Origin: Bacteroidales bacterium
Lineage (GTDB): Bacteria > Bacteroidota > Bacteroidia > Bacteroidales > UBA932
Assembly: GCA_028686425.1 (NCBI GenBank)
Contig: JAQUBZ010000018.1
Coordinates: 1 to 45,639 of the forward strand
DNA: 45,639 nt
Direction of reading: 5' to 3'
Translations under genes and position numbers: made by a program
In this document: piece by piece, positions 25,493-33,882 of the stretch
Layout of the letters: every line of letters begins with the position of its first letter
How positions within the stretch are numbered: the stretch's first letter is position 1
The notes under the pieces: model-generated
The model's database searches: none
Seen by the model: the letters and a program-made list of their open reading frames with translations, nothing else
Told to the model about the DNA's origin: nothing

Positions 25493-27661
25493 ATGAATTA
25501 TGTAGCTTATATTATCAAATTTCTGTATAGAAACAGATTCTGGTTGATATTCTGTCCGGTAATAGTGACACTGATTGTCATCTTTTACACGAGGGATTTG
25601 ACCAAATTATATGAATCAAAAACTACCATCTATACAGGTATTATATCGGGATATGATATAGAATCAAGTGATGGCACCGTAGTTCATGATTGGAATCTTG
25701 TCAATAGCACCATGAGTAATCTTTTGGAAATCATCAAATCCAAGACTACTCTCAACAGGGTATCCATGAGGCTGTTCGCTCAGCACATGATGTATGGCGA
25801 CCCAAATCACGACAATACATATCTGAGAGCAAAGACTTACAGGGAGTTGCTCGCAATAACTCCGCCGAGTGTCCAGGCTCTGATAGACAAGTCGTCTGAA
25901 GATACGACACTTGCAAGGCTGTATGCTTATCAGGAGGCTACTCCTGACAATTTTGTCTATGGTTTGTTTAACTGGTATCACAGGCATTACAGCTATTCGG
26001 CTTTGAATACAATCAACGTCAGAAGGATAGGTGGCAGCGACATGATTGAAATATCATATATTGCGGATGACCCGGGGGTTGCATATCACACATTGTTGTT
26101 GCTTAATGAAGAATTTGTGGAACAATACAGATTGTTGAGATTCGGTGAAACCAACAACGTAATTGCATATTTTGAGAGAGAGCTTGCAAGAGTGGGGGCG
26201 GAATTACGACGAAAAGAGGACTCTCTGACCAGATATAATGTAAGACACAAGGTTATCAATTATGATGAACAGACCAAGCAGATAGCTGCCATGGACAGGG
26301 ACTATCAGCTGAAATACGAATCTATTCTGCTCGACTATAATAGTGCTCAGGAAATCATTTATTCCATGGAACAAAAGATGGACGAACAGGTTAAGAGTCT
26401 CAAAAGCAATCCTCAATTTATTAATAAAGTTTCCGAAATATCCGAGCTTACCAATAAGATTGCCCTTGCAAGTCTTATGAGAGAAGATACTATCGTTGCC
26501 AACGTGGAAACAGCTTCGTTAAAGAAACAATTGGAAGATGTCAATAATGATTTGACGGGGATTTCCAACAGAATTGTCGCACAGAAATATACGAAAGAGG
26601 GTGTTGCTACTGAAGATATTGTAACTCAATGGCTTGAGGCGCTTGTCAGGTATGAGCAGGCCAAGTCGGATCTGGAAGTAATGAAGGACAGAAGGAAACG
26701 ACTGGATGGTGAGTTTGTATTCTACTCTCCAATCGGTTCTACAATCAAGAGACAGGAAAGGGATATCGATTTTACGGAACAATCATATCAGGCCATTCTG
26801 AATAGTTTGAATGCTGCAAGATTAAGACAGAAAAACCTTCAGATGTCATCTGCAACGTTGAAAGTACTCAATCCGCCTAATTTTCCGATTGGTTCAATCA
26901 ATACAAAGAGAAGGATGATTGTTCTGCTCGCTTTTTTTGCAAGTTTCTTCTTTGTTTTGGGATTTCTGGTTCTTAAAGAATTGTTTGATAGAAAGTTGAG
27001 AGATAAATATAAAGCAGAGAGAATTACCGGAGGAAAGGTTATTTGTGCTTTTCCGATGCCATACGGATTTTTGAGGAAGCGCTTTAATAAGAAAATCTAT
27101 GTGATTACCACCAAATTTCTCGGTAATAGCTTGATGCCATATTGGAAGCGAGATAAGCCAAATGTCATCAACTTGATAGGATTTGATGGCGGTGCCGGTA
27201 AGACATTCATTGCTACTATGTTGTGTAAATTTTATCATAGCATGGGCATGACTGTCAGGTATATAACTTACAAAAATGATTTCTCCGACAAGAGCAGATA
27301 TTTCGCAGTGGCCGAGCGACTGCAGGATTTTGTGGTTGATGGAGAAGACGATATTCCTATTGATGAGGCAGATGTTGTTGTGGTTGTATATCCTACTCTC
27401 GATGATATGTCCATACCTAAACCTTTGCTTGATGATGCTGCAGTTAATCTGGTAATTGCAAGGGCAGACCAGACGTGGAAAGATACATATCAAATTAGAT
27501 TTAACAGATTGGTGAAAGAAGTGGAAGGCTCTCCGATATTCCTATGCCTGAATATGGCTAAACCTGAAGCTGTCGAAACATTTACGGGGCAGCTCCCTCC
27601 ATATACTTTCTCAAGAAATCTTGCATATAGAATATACCAACAAGGTGTTAATGCTGATTAG
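25493..27661 (+). CDS. Wzc-like polysaccharide co-polymerase with degenerate ATPase domain
   Basis: This 722-residue protein has the Wzz/Wzc layout: a membrane helix at about 15-35, a long periplasmic coiled-coil region with a GNVR-type section (RLGETNNVIAYFERELARV and later QAILNSLNAAR), and a second helix near 475-495. A cytoplasmic domain of about 200 residues follows. It keeps a Walker A, GGAGKT with Lys 570, but the Walker A' region (RYITYKNDF) lacks the usual DxD and the Walker B strand reads ADVVVVVYPT without its Asp. The C-terminus has only three Tyr. It probably controls chain length and couples to export; kinase activity is doubtful. It follows the half-TolC gene by 2 bp. Confidence 0.86.
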   Translation: MNYVAYIIKFLYRNRFWLIFCPVIVTLIVIFYTRDLTKLYESKTTIYTGIISGYDIESSDGTVVHDWNLVNSTMSNLLEIIKSKTTLNRVSMRLFAQHMMYGDPNHDNTYLRAKTYRELLAITPPSVQALIDKSSEDTTLARLYAYQEATPDNFVYGLFNWYHRHYSYSALNTINVRRIGGSDMIEISYIADDPGVAYHTLLLLNEEFVEQYRLLRFGETNNVIAYFERELARVGAELRRKEDSLTRYNVRHKVINYDEQTKQIAAMDRDYQLKYESILLDYNSAQEIIYSMEQKMDEQVKSLKSNPQFINKVSEISELTNKIALASLMREDTIVANVETASLKKQLEDVNNDLTGISNRIVAQKYTKEGVATEDIVTQWLEALVRYEQAKSDLEVMKDRRKRLDGEFVFYSPIGSTIKRQERDIDFTEQSYQAILNSLNAARLRQKNLQMSSATLKVLNPPNFPIGSINTKRRMIVLLAFFASFFFVLGFLVLKELFDRKLRDKYKAERITGGKVICAFPMPYGFLRKRFNKKIYVITTKFLGNSLMPYWKRDKPNVINLIGFDGGAGKTFIATMLCKFYHSMGMTVRYITYKNDFSDKSRYFAVAERLQDFVVDGEDDIPIDEADVVVVVYPTLDDMSIPKPLLDDAAVNLVIARADQTWKDTYQIRFNRLVKEVEGSPIFLCLNMAKPEAVETFTGQLPPYTFSRNLAYRIYQQGVNAD

Positions 27662-27666
27662 TAATA

Positions 27667-29136
27667 ATGCGTGCAGATGATAGATCCAAGATAGAAGGAA
27701 CAATACTTACGTTTCTATTATTGATACTCGGATTGGCTGTGGTGACATACGCTTTTGTCAAGTACGGGTATCTTGTGGGTTCCGTCATTGCCGTTCTGCC
27801 GTTGTTGGCTGCTTTTATTGTAATCGGAATCAAGCGGCCGGTATGGGTATTTATCTTTCTTCTGGTTGTAAACTACTTCATCCCCGTATTTATGAGGAGG
27901 TTGCCTGATGCACCATTGAGCCTTGTGCTGGACTCGATAATGTTGTTTAATGTTGTTGCAGTCCTCATAATGTCATATCACAAAAAAGTTGAGTGGAAGA
28001 GAGCTATCAACGGGTTTACAATAACAATCATGATATGGATGCTGTATTGTATGATGGAATTGTTTAATCCCCAATCAGTATCTTTTATAGCCGGACTGTC
28101 TGCAACAAGAACATACTTTATATATCCTTTGGTCATAGCAATCATAGTTGCTCTTTCCTGTGAGAATTATAAAGATTTGTTCCTGATATTTAACGTGTGG
28201 GCCGTACTTACCATTATTTCTGCCATTAAGGCCATGATTCAGAAATATATAGGATTTACTCCTGTTGAGGCCGAGTGGGTCTATACCGTGGGAAAGACAA
28301 CACATATAATATGGTCGGGCATCCGATATTTTTCAATCTTTACCGATGCGGCAAGTTTCGGCTCCGCGATGAGTCTGGCATTGGTGGTTTTCTCTATTTC
28401 CGCTATTTATGTCAAAAGTAAATTCCAAAAAATATTTTTTATCATAACTGCATTCTTCGCACTATATGGTATGTTAATTTCCGGAACAAGAAGCTCTTTG
28501 GTTATCCCCTTAGTGGGATATACGGCTTTTACTGTGTTGACTAAAAATGCAAAACTTGCAGTGGTCACAGTGCTTGGAGTGCTGTTTCTGATTGTATTTT
28601 TGAAATTTTCAAATATCGGACAGGGAAATTCCGTAATAAGACGTGCAAGAAGTGTGTTTGACACAAATGACCCATCATACCTTGCAAGACGTTCCAATCA
28701 GAAATTGATTGGAGCGTATATGGCAGACAAGCCGTTTGGCGTGGGTATGGGACTTGGTGGCGGAAAGGCAAAAGTATATGCCCCATACGCATACGCATCA
28801 CAGATCCCTACAGATTCATGGTTTGTGATGATGTGGGTGGAAGTGGGTATAATAGGTTTGATTTTACGATTGTTGTTTTATCTTTACGTGGTGGGGTATG
28901 GCGCATCTATAGTATTGTTTAAATTGCAGAATAAGGAATTGAGGTGTATCACTGCTTCATTGACTGTCGGACTGCTTGGTCTGTTTGTGAATCTGTATGC
29001 AAATGAGGTGTTACAGTTCCCGAATATTACGACGTTCTATATGATTCAGGCGCTGATATTTCTTGCACCGTTTTTTGATAAGGAAATTACGGAGTTGCAG
29101 AAATCCGTGGCACAATCAGAATCTCTGACGAAATGA
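27667..29136 (+). CDS. O-antigen ligase/Wzy-type polymerase
   Basis: The 489-residue protein has 10-12 membrane segments and the O-antigen ligase/polymerase pattern: a conserved ISGTRSSLVIPLVGY around residue 275, a periplasmic loop with PFGVGMGLGGGK, and DSWFVMMWVEVGIIGLI toward the C-terminus. Such proteins polymerise lipid-linked repeats (Wzy) or ligate them to a lipid acceptor (WaaL) in the periplasm. Its position in a locus with Wzx, a Wzc-like protein and an initiating transferase favours Wzy. It starts 5 bp after the Wzc-like gene and overlaps the next GT2 by 4 bp (ATGA). Confidence 0.83.
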   Translation: MRADDRSKIEGTILTFLLLILGLAVVTYAFVKYGYLVGSVIAVLPLLAAFIVIGIKRPVWVFIFLLVVNYFIPVFMRRLPDAPLSLVLDSIMLFNVVAVLIMSYHKKVEWKRAINGFTITIMIWMLYCMMELFNPQSVSFIAGLSATRTYFIYPLVIAIIVALSCENYKDLFLIFNVWAVLTIISAIKAMIQKYIGFTPVEAEWVYTVGKTTHIIWSGIRYFSIFTDAASFGSAMSLALVVFSISAIYVKSKFQKIFFIITAFFALYGMLISGTRSSLVIPLVGYTAFTVLTKNAKLAVVTVLGVLFLIVFLKFSNIGQGNSVIRRARSVFDTNDPSYLARRSNQKLIGAYMADKPFGVGMGLGGGKAKVYAPYAYASQIPTDSWFVMMWVEVGIIGLILRLLFYLYVVGYGASIVLFKLQNKELRCITASLTVGLLGLFVNLYANEVLQFPNITTFYMIQALIFLAPFFDKEITELQKSVAQSESLTK

Positions 29137-30017
29137 TATCGATAATATCAATTACTTATAATGGTCTTGAAGATACTTTGGAGATGATACAATCTCTAAA
29201 AGCAAATCTTCGGTCGGGAAGTTATGAGATAATAATAATTGATAACGGTTCAAGAATAAACGAGGCTGAGGCCGTCTCTTTAAAATATAAAGATGTGATA
29301 ACGGTACGGAGTGAGAAAAACCTCGGTTTTGCGGGAGGCAATAATTTGGGTATGCCTATAGCTAAAGGCAAATATATTTTATTGCTGAATAATGATACGG
29401 AAGTAAAAGACGATTCTGTCAGATTTCTTTCCGATTTTCTCGATGCTAATCCAGAATATGGGGCTGTCTCTCCAAAAATCCTCTATTATTCTCATCCTGA
29501 CACCATTCAGTATGGAGGATATACATCTTTGTCGGAGATTACCGTCAGAAATAAAACCATTGGGATGGGAGAGAAAGATAAAGGACAATGTGATTCCACT
29601 GCCGAGACTGCATACGCTCATGGAGCTGCCATGATGGTCAGAAGAGAGATTATTGACAAAATAGGGATGATTCCGGAGATGTTTTTTCTATATTATGAAG
29701 AGTACGATTGGTGTGAATCTATAAAAAGGGCAGGTATGAAGATTGGCTATGAACCTAAATGTTCGGTTTACCACAAGGAGAGTGCCGCTATTGGCATTGA
29801 CAGTCCCCTGAAATCTTTTTATATGACTCGTAACAGGCTGTTGTTCAGTTGGCGAAATAGGAGAGGCATTGTCAGACTGTTGTCTGTATGTTATCAATTA
29901 ATGATTGTCGTGCCGAAGGAATTCATGCTGCATCTGGCAAAAGGGCAGAGACAGCAATCGGTATCTATACTTAAAGGATTGTTTTCATTTTTCGGAATTA
30001 ACAATAAAATGGGCTGA
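29133..30017 (+). CDS. Glycosyltransferase family 2 (rhamnosyltransferase-like)
   Basis: The 294-residue GT2 opens with MISIISITYNGLEDTLEMI, then IIIIDNGS, KNLGFAGGNNLG, the metal-binding LLLNNDTEV, HGAAMMVRREII and LYYEEYDWCESIKRAGM. This set is typical of WbbL/RfbF-like rhamnosyltransferases, but the donor cannot be told from motif alone. It should be cytoplasmic and membrane-associated through a basic C-terminus. The ATG overlaps the stop of the Wzy-like gene (ATGA), and 2 bp separate it from the next GT2. Confidence 0.88.
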   Translation: MISIISITYNGLEDTLEMIQSLKANLRSGSYEIIIIDNGSRINEAEAVSLKYKDVITVRSEKNLGFAGGNNLGMPIAKGKYILLLNNDTEVKDDSVRFLSDFLDANPEYGAVSPKILYYSHPDTIQYGGYTSLSEITVRNKTIGMGEKDKGQCDSTAETAYAHGAAMMVRREIIDKIGMIPEMFFLYYEEYDWCESIKRAGMKIGYEPKCSVYHKESAAIGIDSPLKSFYMTRNRLLFSWRNRRGIVRLLSVCYQLMIVVPKEFMLHLAKGQRQQSVSILKGLFSFFGINNKMG

Positions 30018-30019
30018 TT

Positions 30020-31168
30020 ATGGTAATAACAATTATTGAATGGGTGATTTTTGGCCTGCTGTGTATGCCTGTGGCTTATCTGCTGTTTTTTGCGATAGCA
30101 TCCAAATTGCCGCTTCACAAAAAAAGAAACGAGGCGACAGAAAAAAATATTCTGGTGCTTTTTCCTGCCTATAAGGAGGATTTGGTAATAGAGGACTCGG
30201 TCAAATCTGTGTTGAATCAACAATACAGTCGCAGTATGTACGAGATAGTTGTGATTGCAGACAAATTGTCCCAATCTACAGTGGAAAAGTTGCGTGAGGT
30301 TGGAGCTGCTGTACTTGATGTTAATTTTGAAAACAGCTCAAAAGCCAAAGCGCTCAACTTTGCAATGTCTCAAATAGCAGGTCCGTTTGATATAGTTGTC
30401 ATTTTAGATGCAGACAATATTGTAAAACCGGACTTCTTGCGCAGGATAAATAACTCATTTTCAGGAGGTATTAAGGCTGTTCAGGCGCATAGAACGGCTA
30501 AAAATATGAATACCGATATTGCCGTGCTTGATGCAATCAGTGAAGAGATGAGCAACTCCATGTTGAGGAAGGGGCATAATGTTGCAGGGCTCTCGTCAGC
30601 TCTTATTGGATCGGGAATGGCATTTGACTATCAGTGGTTTAAAGATAATGTCGGATCTTTGACCTCAGCCGGTGAAGACAAGGAGCTTGAAAAGTTGCTT
30701 CTTAAACAAAATATATTTATAGAATACCTGCCTGATGTTGATGTACTTGATGAAAAAATTCAGAGCGGAAAGGGGTTTTACAGCCAGCGGAGAAGGTGGA
30801 TTTCGGCTCAATTTTATTCAATGATCGAATCCGTCAGAGATTTTCCGTCGGCGGTCAGACAACGGAACATCAATTATTGCGACAAGCTCTTTCAGTGGAT
30901 GATGCTTCCCCGTGTCCTTCTGCTTGGGATAATCATTGTGATTACCGCTGCTTCTTTCTGTACGATATATATCGGTTCGATTAAATGGTGCATTCTGCTG
31001 TTTTCCATTATTACTGCCTTCTTTTTAGCAATACCGAACTATCTTCTTAATTTTAAATTGCTTAAAGCTTTTTTGAAACTTCCGGTTGTATTTTTTATGA
31101 TGGCCCTCAATCTTCTCAGAATAAAAGGTTCGAGAAATAAATTTTATCATACGGACCACAAAATGTAG
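30020..31168 (+). CDS. Membrane glycosyltransferase family 2 with QRRRW-type motif
   Basis: This 382-residue GT2 has one N-terminal membrane helix (about 3-27) and three or four near the C-terminus (about 295-365). Motifs: VLFPAYKEDLVIEDSV, IVVIADKLS, ILDADNIV as the DxD site, GSGMAFDYQWF, GEDKELEKLLL as the catalytic acidic region, and YSQRRRWISAQ, matching the Q(Q/R)xRW signature of synthase-like GT2 enzymes. It is therefore a candidate processive or polymer-forming transferase facing the cytoplasm. It is the last transferase of the plus-strand run; ugd follows after 48 bp with a possible own promoter. Confidence 0.88.
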   Translation: MVITIIEWVIFGLLCMPVAYLLFFAIASKLPLHKKRNEATEKNILVLFPAYKEDLVIEDSVKSVLNQQYSRSMYEIVVIADKLSQSTVEKLREVGAAVLDVNFENSSKAKALNFAMSQIAGPFDIVVILDADNIVKPDFLRRINNSFSGGIKAVQAHRTAKNMNTDIAVLDAISEEMSNSMLRKGHNVAGLSSALIGSGMAFDYQWFKDNVGSLTSAGEDKELEKLLLKQNIFIEYLPDVDVLDEKIQSGKGFYSQRRRWISAQFYSMIESVRDFPSAVRQRNINYCDKLFQWMMLPRVLLLGIIIVITAASFCTIYIGSIKWCILLFSIITAFFLAIPNYLLNFKLLKAFLKLPVVFFMMALNLLRIKGSRNKFYHTDHKM

Positions 31169-31186
31169 TTTTTTCTTTTTTTTAGT

Positions 31187-31194
31187 TAAATTTG
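31187..31194 (+). promoter_or_regulatory. Possible -7 box upstream of ugd
   Basis: TAAATTTG matches the TAnnTTTG consensus 22 bp before the ugd ATG. The base composition around it is extremely A/T-rich and no TTTG stands at the -33 distance, so it may be chance. If real, ugd has an internal promoter. Confidence 0.35.
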
Positions 31195-31216
31195 TAAAAT
31201 TTGAAATAATAAAAAT

Positions 31217-32533
31217 ATGAAAGTTCTAATTGTAGGCACGGGCTATGTCGGACTTGTAACCGGTGCATGTTTTTCGGAAATGGGCATTGATGTAAGATGT
31301 GTGGATGTAAATAAACAGAAAATAGAGGATTTGAATAATGGCATTATGCCAATCTATGAAAGGGGATTGGAGGAGTTGGTTATCAGAAATCATGCTGCCG
31401 GCAGACTCGGATTTTCAACTGATATAGATGCTTCTGTAAAGATTGCCGACATTATTTTCAGCGCAGTGGGTACTCCTCCCGACGAAGATGGAAGTGCCGA
31501 TTTGTCATACGTATTGGATGTAGCCCGTACTATCGGACGCAATATTTCAAAATATACCCTGGTTGTGACTAAAAGCACGGTTCCTGTGGGAACGGCTGAA
31601 AAAGTTCGCAGGGCCATACAGGAAGAGTTGGACAAACGTGGAGCAAAAGTCACCTTTGATGTCGCTTCAAACCCGGAATTTCTGAAAGAGGGGAATGCTA
31701 TCGAAGACTTCATGAAGCCGGACAGAATAGTTGTCGGAGTTGGAAGTGAGAAGGCTAAAAAAATCATGGAAAGGCTCTACAAGCCCTTTATGATTAACAA
31801 TTATAGAATTATTTTTACCGATGTGCCTTCAGCCGAGATGATTAAATATGCGGCAAATGCAATGCTTGCGACACGTATCTCTTTTATCAACGATATAGCA
31901 AACTTGTGCGAAATAGTTGGCGCAGACGTCAATATGGTTCGCAAAGGCATAGGAACCGACAACAGAATCGGAAGCAAATTTCTATATCCCGGCTGTGGAT
32001 ACGGAGGAAGCTGTTTTCCGAAGGATGTAAAGGCATTAATTAAAACAGCACAGCAGAATGGTTACAAGATGAAAGTTCTACAGGCGGTCGAGAGTGTGAA
32101 TGAGCGTCAGAAGTCGATTGTTTTCGACAAGATAAGCCGACATTTTGATGGAAATCTGAAAGGTAAAAAGATTGCAGTATGGGGGCTTGCATTCAAACCT
32201 GAGACCGATGATATGAGAGAAGCGCCTGCAGTAGTAGTGATTGACCTGCTGCTTAAAGCTGGCTGTTCCGTAGTTGCTTACGACCCGATTGCCATGCCTG
32301 AGGCAAAACGCAGAATGGGTGATGCCATAACATATTGCAAAGATAAATATCAGGCTTTGGAAGGGGCTGACGCCATGTTGCTTATGACTGAATGGAAGGA
32401 GTTCAGAATTTTGAATTTTCAGGAAATGAAGTCTAAAATGAATCAATGCGTAATTGTCGATGGGAGAAATATTTACGACAAAGAAGAAATGAAAGATAAC
32501 GGATTTGTGTACCACGCGATAGGCATAAATTAA
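31217..32533 (+). CDS. ugd: UDP-glucose 6-dehydrogenase
   Basis: Ugd oxidises UDP-Glc to UDP-GlcA with two NAD+. The 438-residue protein has normal length and all three domains: the NAD-binding KVLIVGTGYVGLVTGACF, the middle KSTVPVGTAEKVR and NPEFLKEGNAI, the catalytic cysteine C266 in GYGGSCFPKD, and the UDP-binding C-terminus with WGLAFKPETDDMREAP. It closes the plus-strand exopolysaccharide run. Its product is the substrate of the UXS encoded at 9743-10687, so UDP-GlcA and UDP-Xyl can both be made from this region. Confidence 0.95.
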   Translation: MKVLIVGTGYVGLVTGACFSEMGIDVRCVDVNKQKIEDLNNGIMPIYERGLEELVIRNHAAGRLGFSTDIDASVKIADIIFSAVGTPPDEDGSADLSYVLDVARTIGRNISKYTLVVTKSTVPVGTAEKVRRAIQEELDKRGAKVTFDVASNPEFLKEGNAIEDFMKPDRIVVGVGSEKAKKIMERLYKPFMINNYRIIFTDVPSAEMIKYAANAMLATRISFINDIANLCEIVGADVNMVRKGIGTDNRIGSKFLYPGCGYGGSCFPKDVKALIKTAQQNGYKMKVLQAVESVNERQKSIVFDKISRHFDGNLKGKKIAVWGLAFKPETDDMREAPAVVVIDLLLKAGCSVVAYDPIAMPEAKRRMGDAITYCKDKYQALEGADAMLLMTEWKEFRILNFQEMKSKMNQCVIVDGRNIYDKEEMKDNGFVYHAIGIN

Positions 32534-32587
32534 AATTGGTTTAATTTTTGAATAGTATTAATTGAATTCATTAATTGTTGAAATAAA

Positions 32588-33880
32588 ATGAAAAGGTTTA
32601 CACAAGTAGCACTGGTCCTTGGCATCATAATGATGTGTGCTAGCCCAATAGAGGTGTGGGGACAAAATAGAAGAACTGGTAATTCAAGCGAAAGTAAAAC
32701 CGAACAAAGAAGCAGCAACTCTTCTTCAAGAAGTTCAAGCCAAAGGTCTGCAAGCGTAAAGAAATCTGACGACAATCAGATGAAAGCAGCACCTCAGACA
32801 AGGAACTCTTCAGAATCAAGACGTGTGACCTCACCTTCAAGGTCTTCTTCTACACCGGCACGTCAGGTGCAGGATTATAGGAAGTCAACTACCTCACGAA
32901 CAAGCAGAAGTGTTTCGACTGCACCAAGCCGCAATGCCGACAGAAGCGGTGTTTCGACTGCACCGAGCCGCAATGCCGACAGAAGGGGTGTTTCGACCGC
33001 ACCGAGCCGCAGCACAGATAGAAATGTTTCGACCGCGCCAAGTCGCAGTGCCAACAGAACGGGAGTAAACAGTGGCAGACCAAATAATTCGTCTGACAGG
33101 AATGCCGTTACTCCAAGTCGGAGCGCAGGTAACAATAGGACCGACAGACCGGATGCCAACACTTCTTCTTCGCGCAGACCGGCAAATGTTCCTAATAAAG
33201 ATGTGAGCCACAGACCTTCCAATGATGGAAGACCTAATGCTTTGCAATATCACAATTCGGCACCTGCTCCAAGGGAGAATTGGAAAAGACCTTATTTACA
33301 GGATCATCACAAACCGGCTCCACCTCACAGATACGGGGACCATAATTTCGGATACAGATGTAATTACCTGCCTCACGGGGCAAGAATGAGAATGTATAAC
33401 AATATTCGTTATTATTATTACGATGGCATATATTACCGTCCGTACTATATGGGAGGTTATGTAGTATGCCGTCCGCCTATCGGAACATACTACTCAAATA
33501 CAATGTTGAATATTGCACTGACAGCAGCCGTAATCAATGCATATAATGATGCGGCAAGGAGAGCAGAGCAGGCTGTCGCTATAGCAAGAGCATATTCCGA
33601 TTATGATAATCGCTATCAGGTTAGAAATATTGACGATTATGTGACCAATATAGCAAGTCAGAATGATCAATATTATTATCAGGATGGAGTATTCTATACC
33701 CTTAGGAATGGGCAATATTACGTTATTGAACCTCCTGTGGGTGCACTGATTACCCAGTTGCCTGAAGATTATGAAGAGATAGAACTCAATGGAGATACTT
33801 ACTATCAGGTTGAGAATGCACTATATAAGGTTACGGTAATTGACGGAGCTTTGTACTTTGAAGTTGTCTGCGCGTTATAG
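32588..33880 (+). CDS. Secreted DUF6515 protein with Ser/Arg-rich tandem repeats
   Basis: The 430-residue protein starts with a signal peptide (MKRFTQVALVLGIIMMCASP, likely cut after VWGQ or nearby). Residues ~25-240 are low complexity, rich in Ser, Arg, Asn, Pro and Thr, and include a block of four 12-13-residue repeats of the type VSTAPSRNADRxG. The C-terminal ~180 residues match DUF6515: a Tyr-rich IRYYYYDGIYYRPY, GYVVCRPPIGTYY, and later QYYYQDGVFYTL, VIEPPVGALITQLPEDYE. The family is exported and uncharacterised. The basic, flexible stretch could bind acidic polysaccharide (inference). It lies 54 bp after ugd. Only 2 bp separate its stop from that of the convergent MBOAT gene. Confidence 0.82.
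   Translation: MKRFTQVALVLGIIMMCASPIEVWGQNRRTGNSSESKTEQRSSNSSSRSSSQRSASVKKSDDNQMKAAPQTRNSSESRRVTSPSRSSSTPARQVQDYRKSTTSRTSRSVSTAPSRNADRSGVSTAPSRNADRRGVSTAPSRSTDRNVSTAPSRSANRTGVNSGRPNNSSDRNAVTPSRSAGNNRTDRPDANTSSSRRPANVPNKDVSHRPSNDGRPNALQYHNSAPAPRENWKRPYLQDHHKPAPPHRYGDHNFGYRCNYLPHGARMRMYNNIRYYYYDGIYYRPYYMGGYVVCRPPIGTYYSNTMLNIALTAAVINAYNDAARRAEQAVAIARAYSDYDNRYQVRNIDDYVTNIASQNDQYYYQDGVFYTLRNGQYYVIEPPVGALITQLPEDYEEIELNGDTYYQVENALYKVTVIDGALYFEVVCAL
32911..33060 (+). repeat. Tandem 36-39-bp coding repeat
   Basis: Four head-to-tail units begin with TGTTTCGACT or TGTTTCGACC at 32911, 32950, 32989 and 33025, with periods of 39, 39 and 36 bp. The first two units are nearly identical, which suggests recent duplication. 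All changes keep the reading frame. The copy number is a likely site of variation between strains. Confidence 0.85.
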
Positions 33881-33882
33881 AA

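Noticed and set aside
26894-27493. 199-residue minus-strand ORF inside the Wzc-like gene
   Set aside because: It covers the region that encodes the second membrane helix and P-loop on the plus strand and shows no family features of its own.
32911-33060. Direct repeats that could suggest a CRISPR array
   Set aside because: Units are head-to-tail without unique spacers, keep the reading frame and lie inside a coding sequence. No cas genes are near.
32875-33222. Long antisense ORFs (Leu/Arg-rich) opposite the DUF6515 repeats
   Set aside because: They are mirror images of the repetitive coding sequence. The plus-strand protein has a signal peptide and a family-matched C-terminus, so the antisense frames are by-products.
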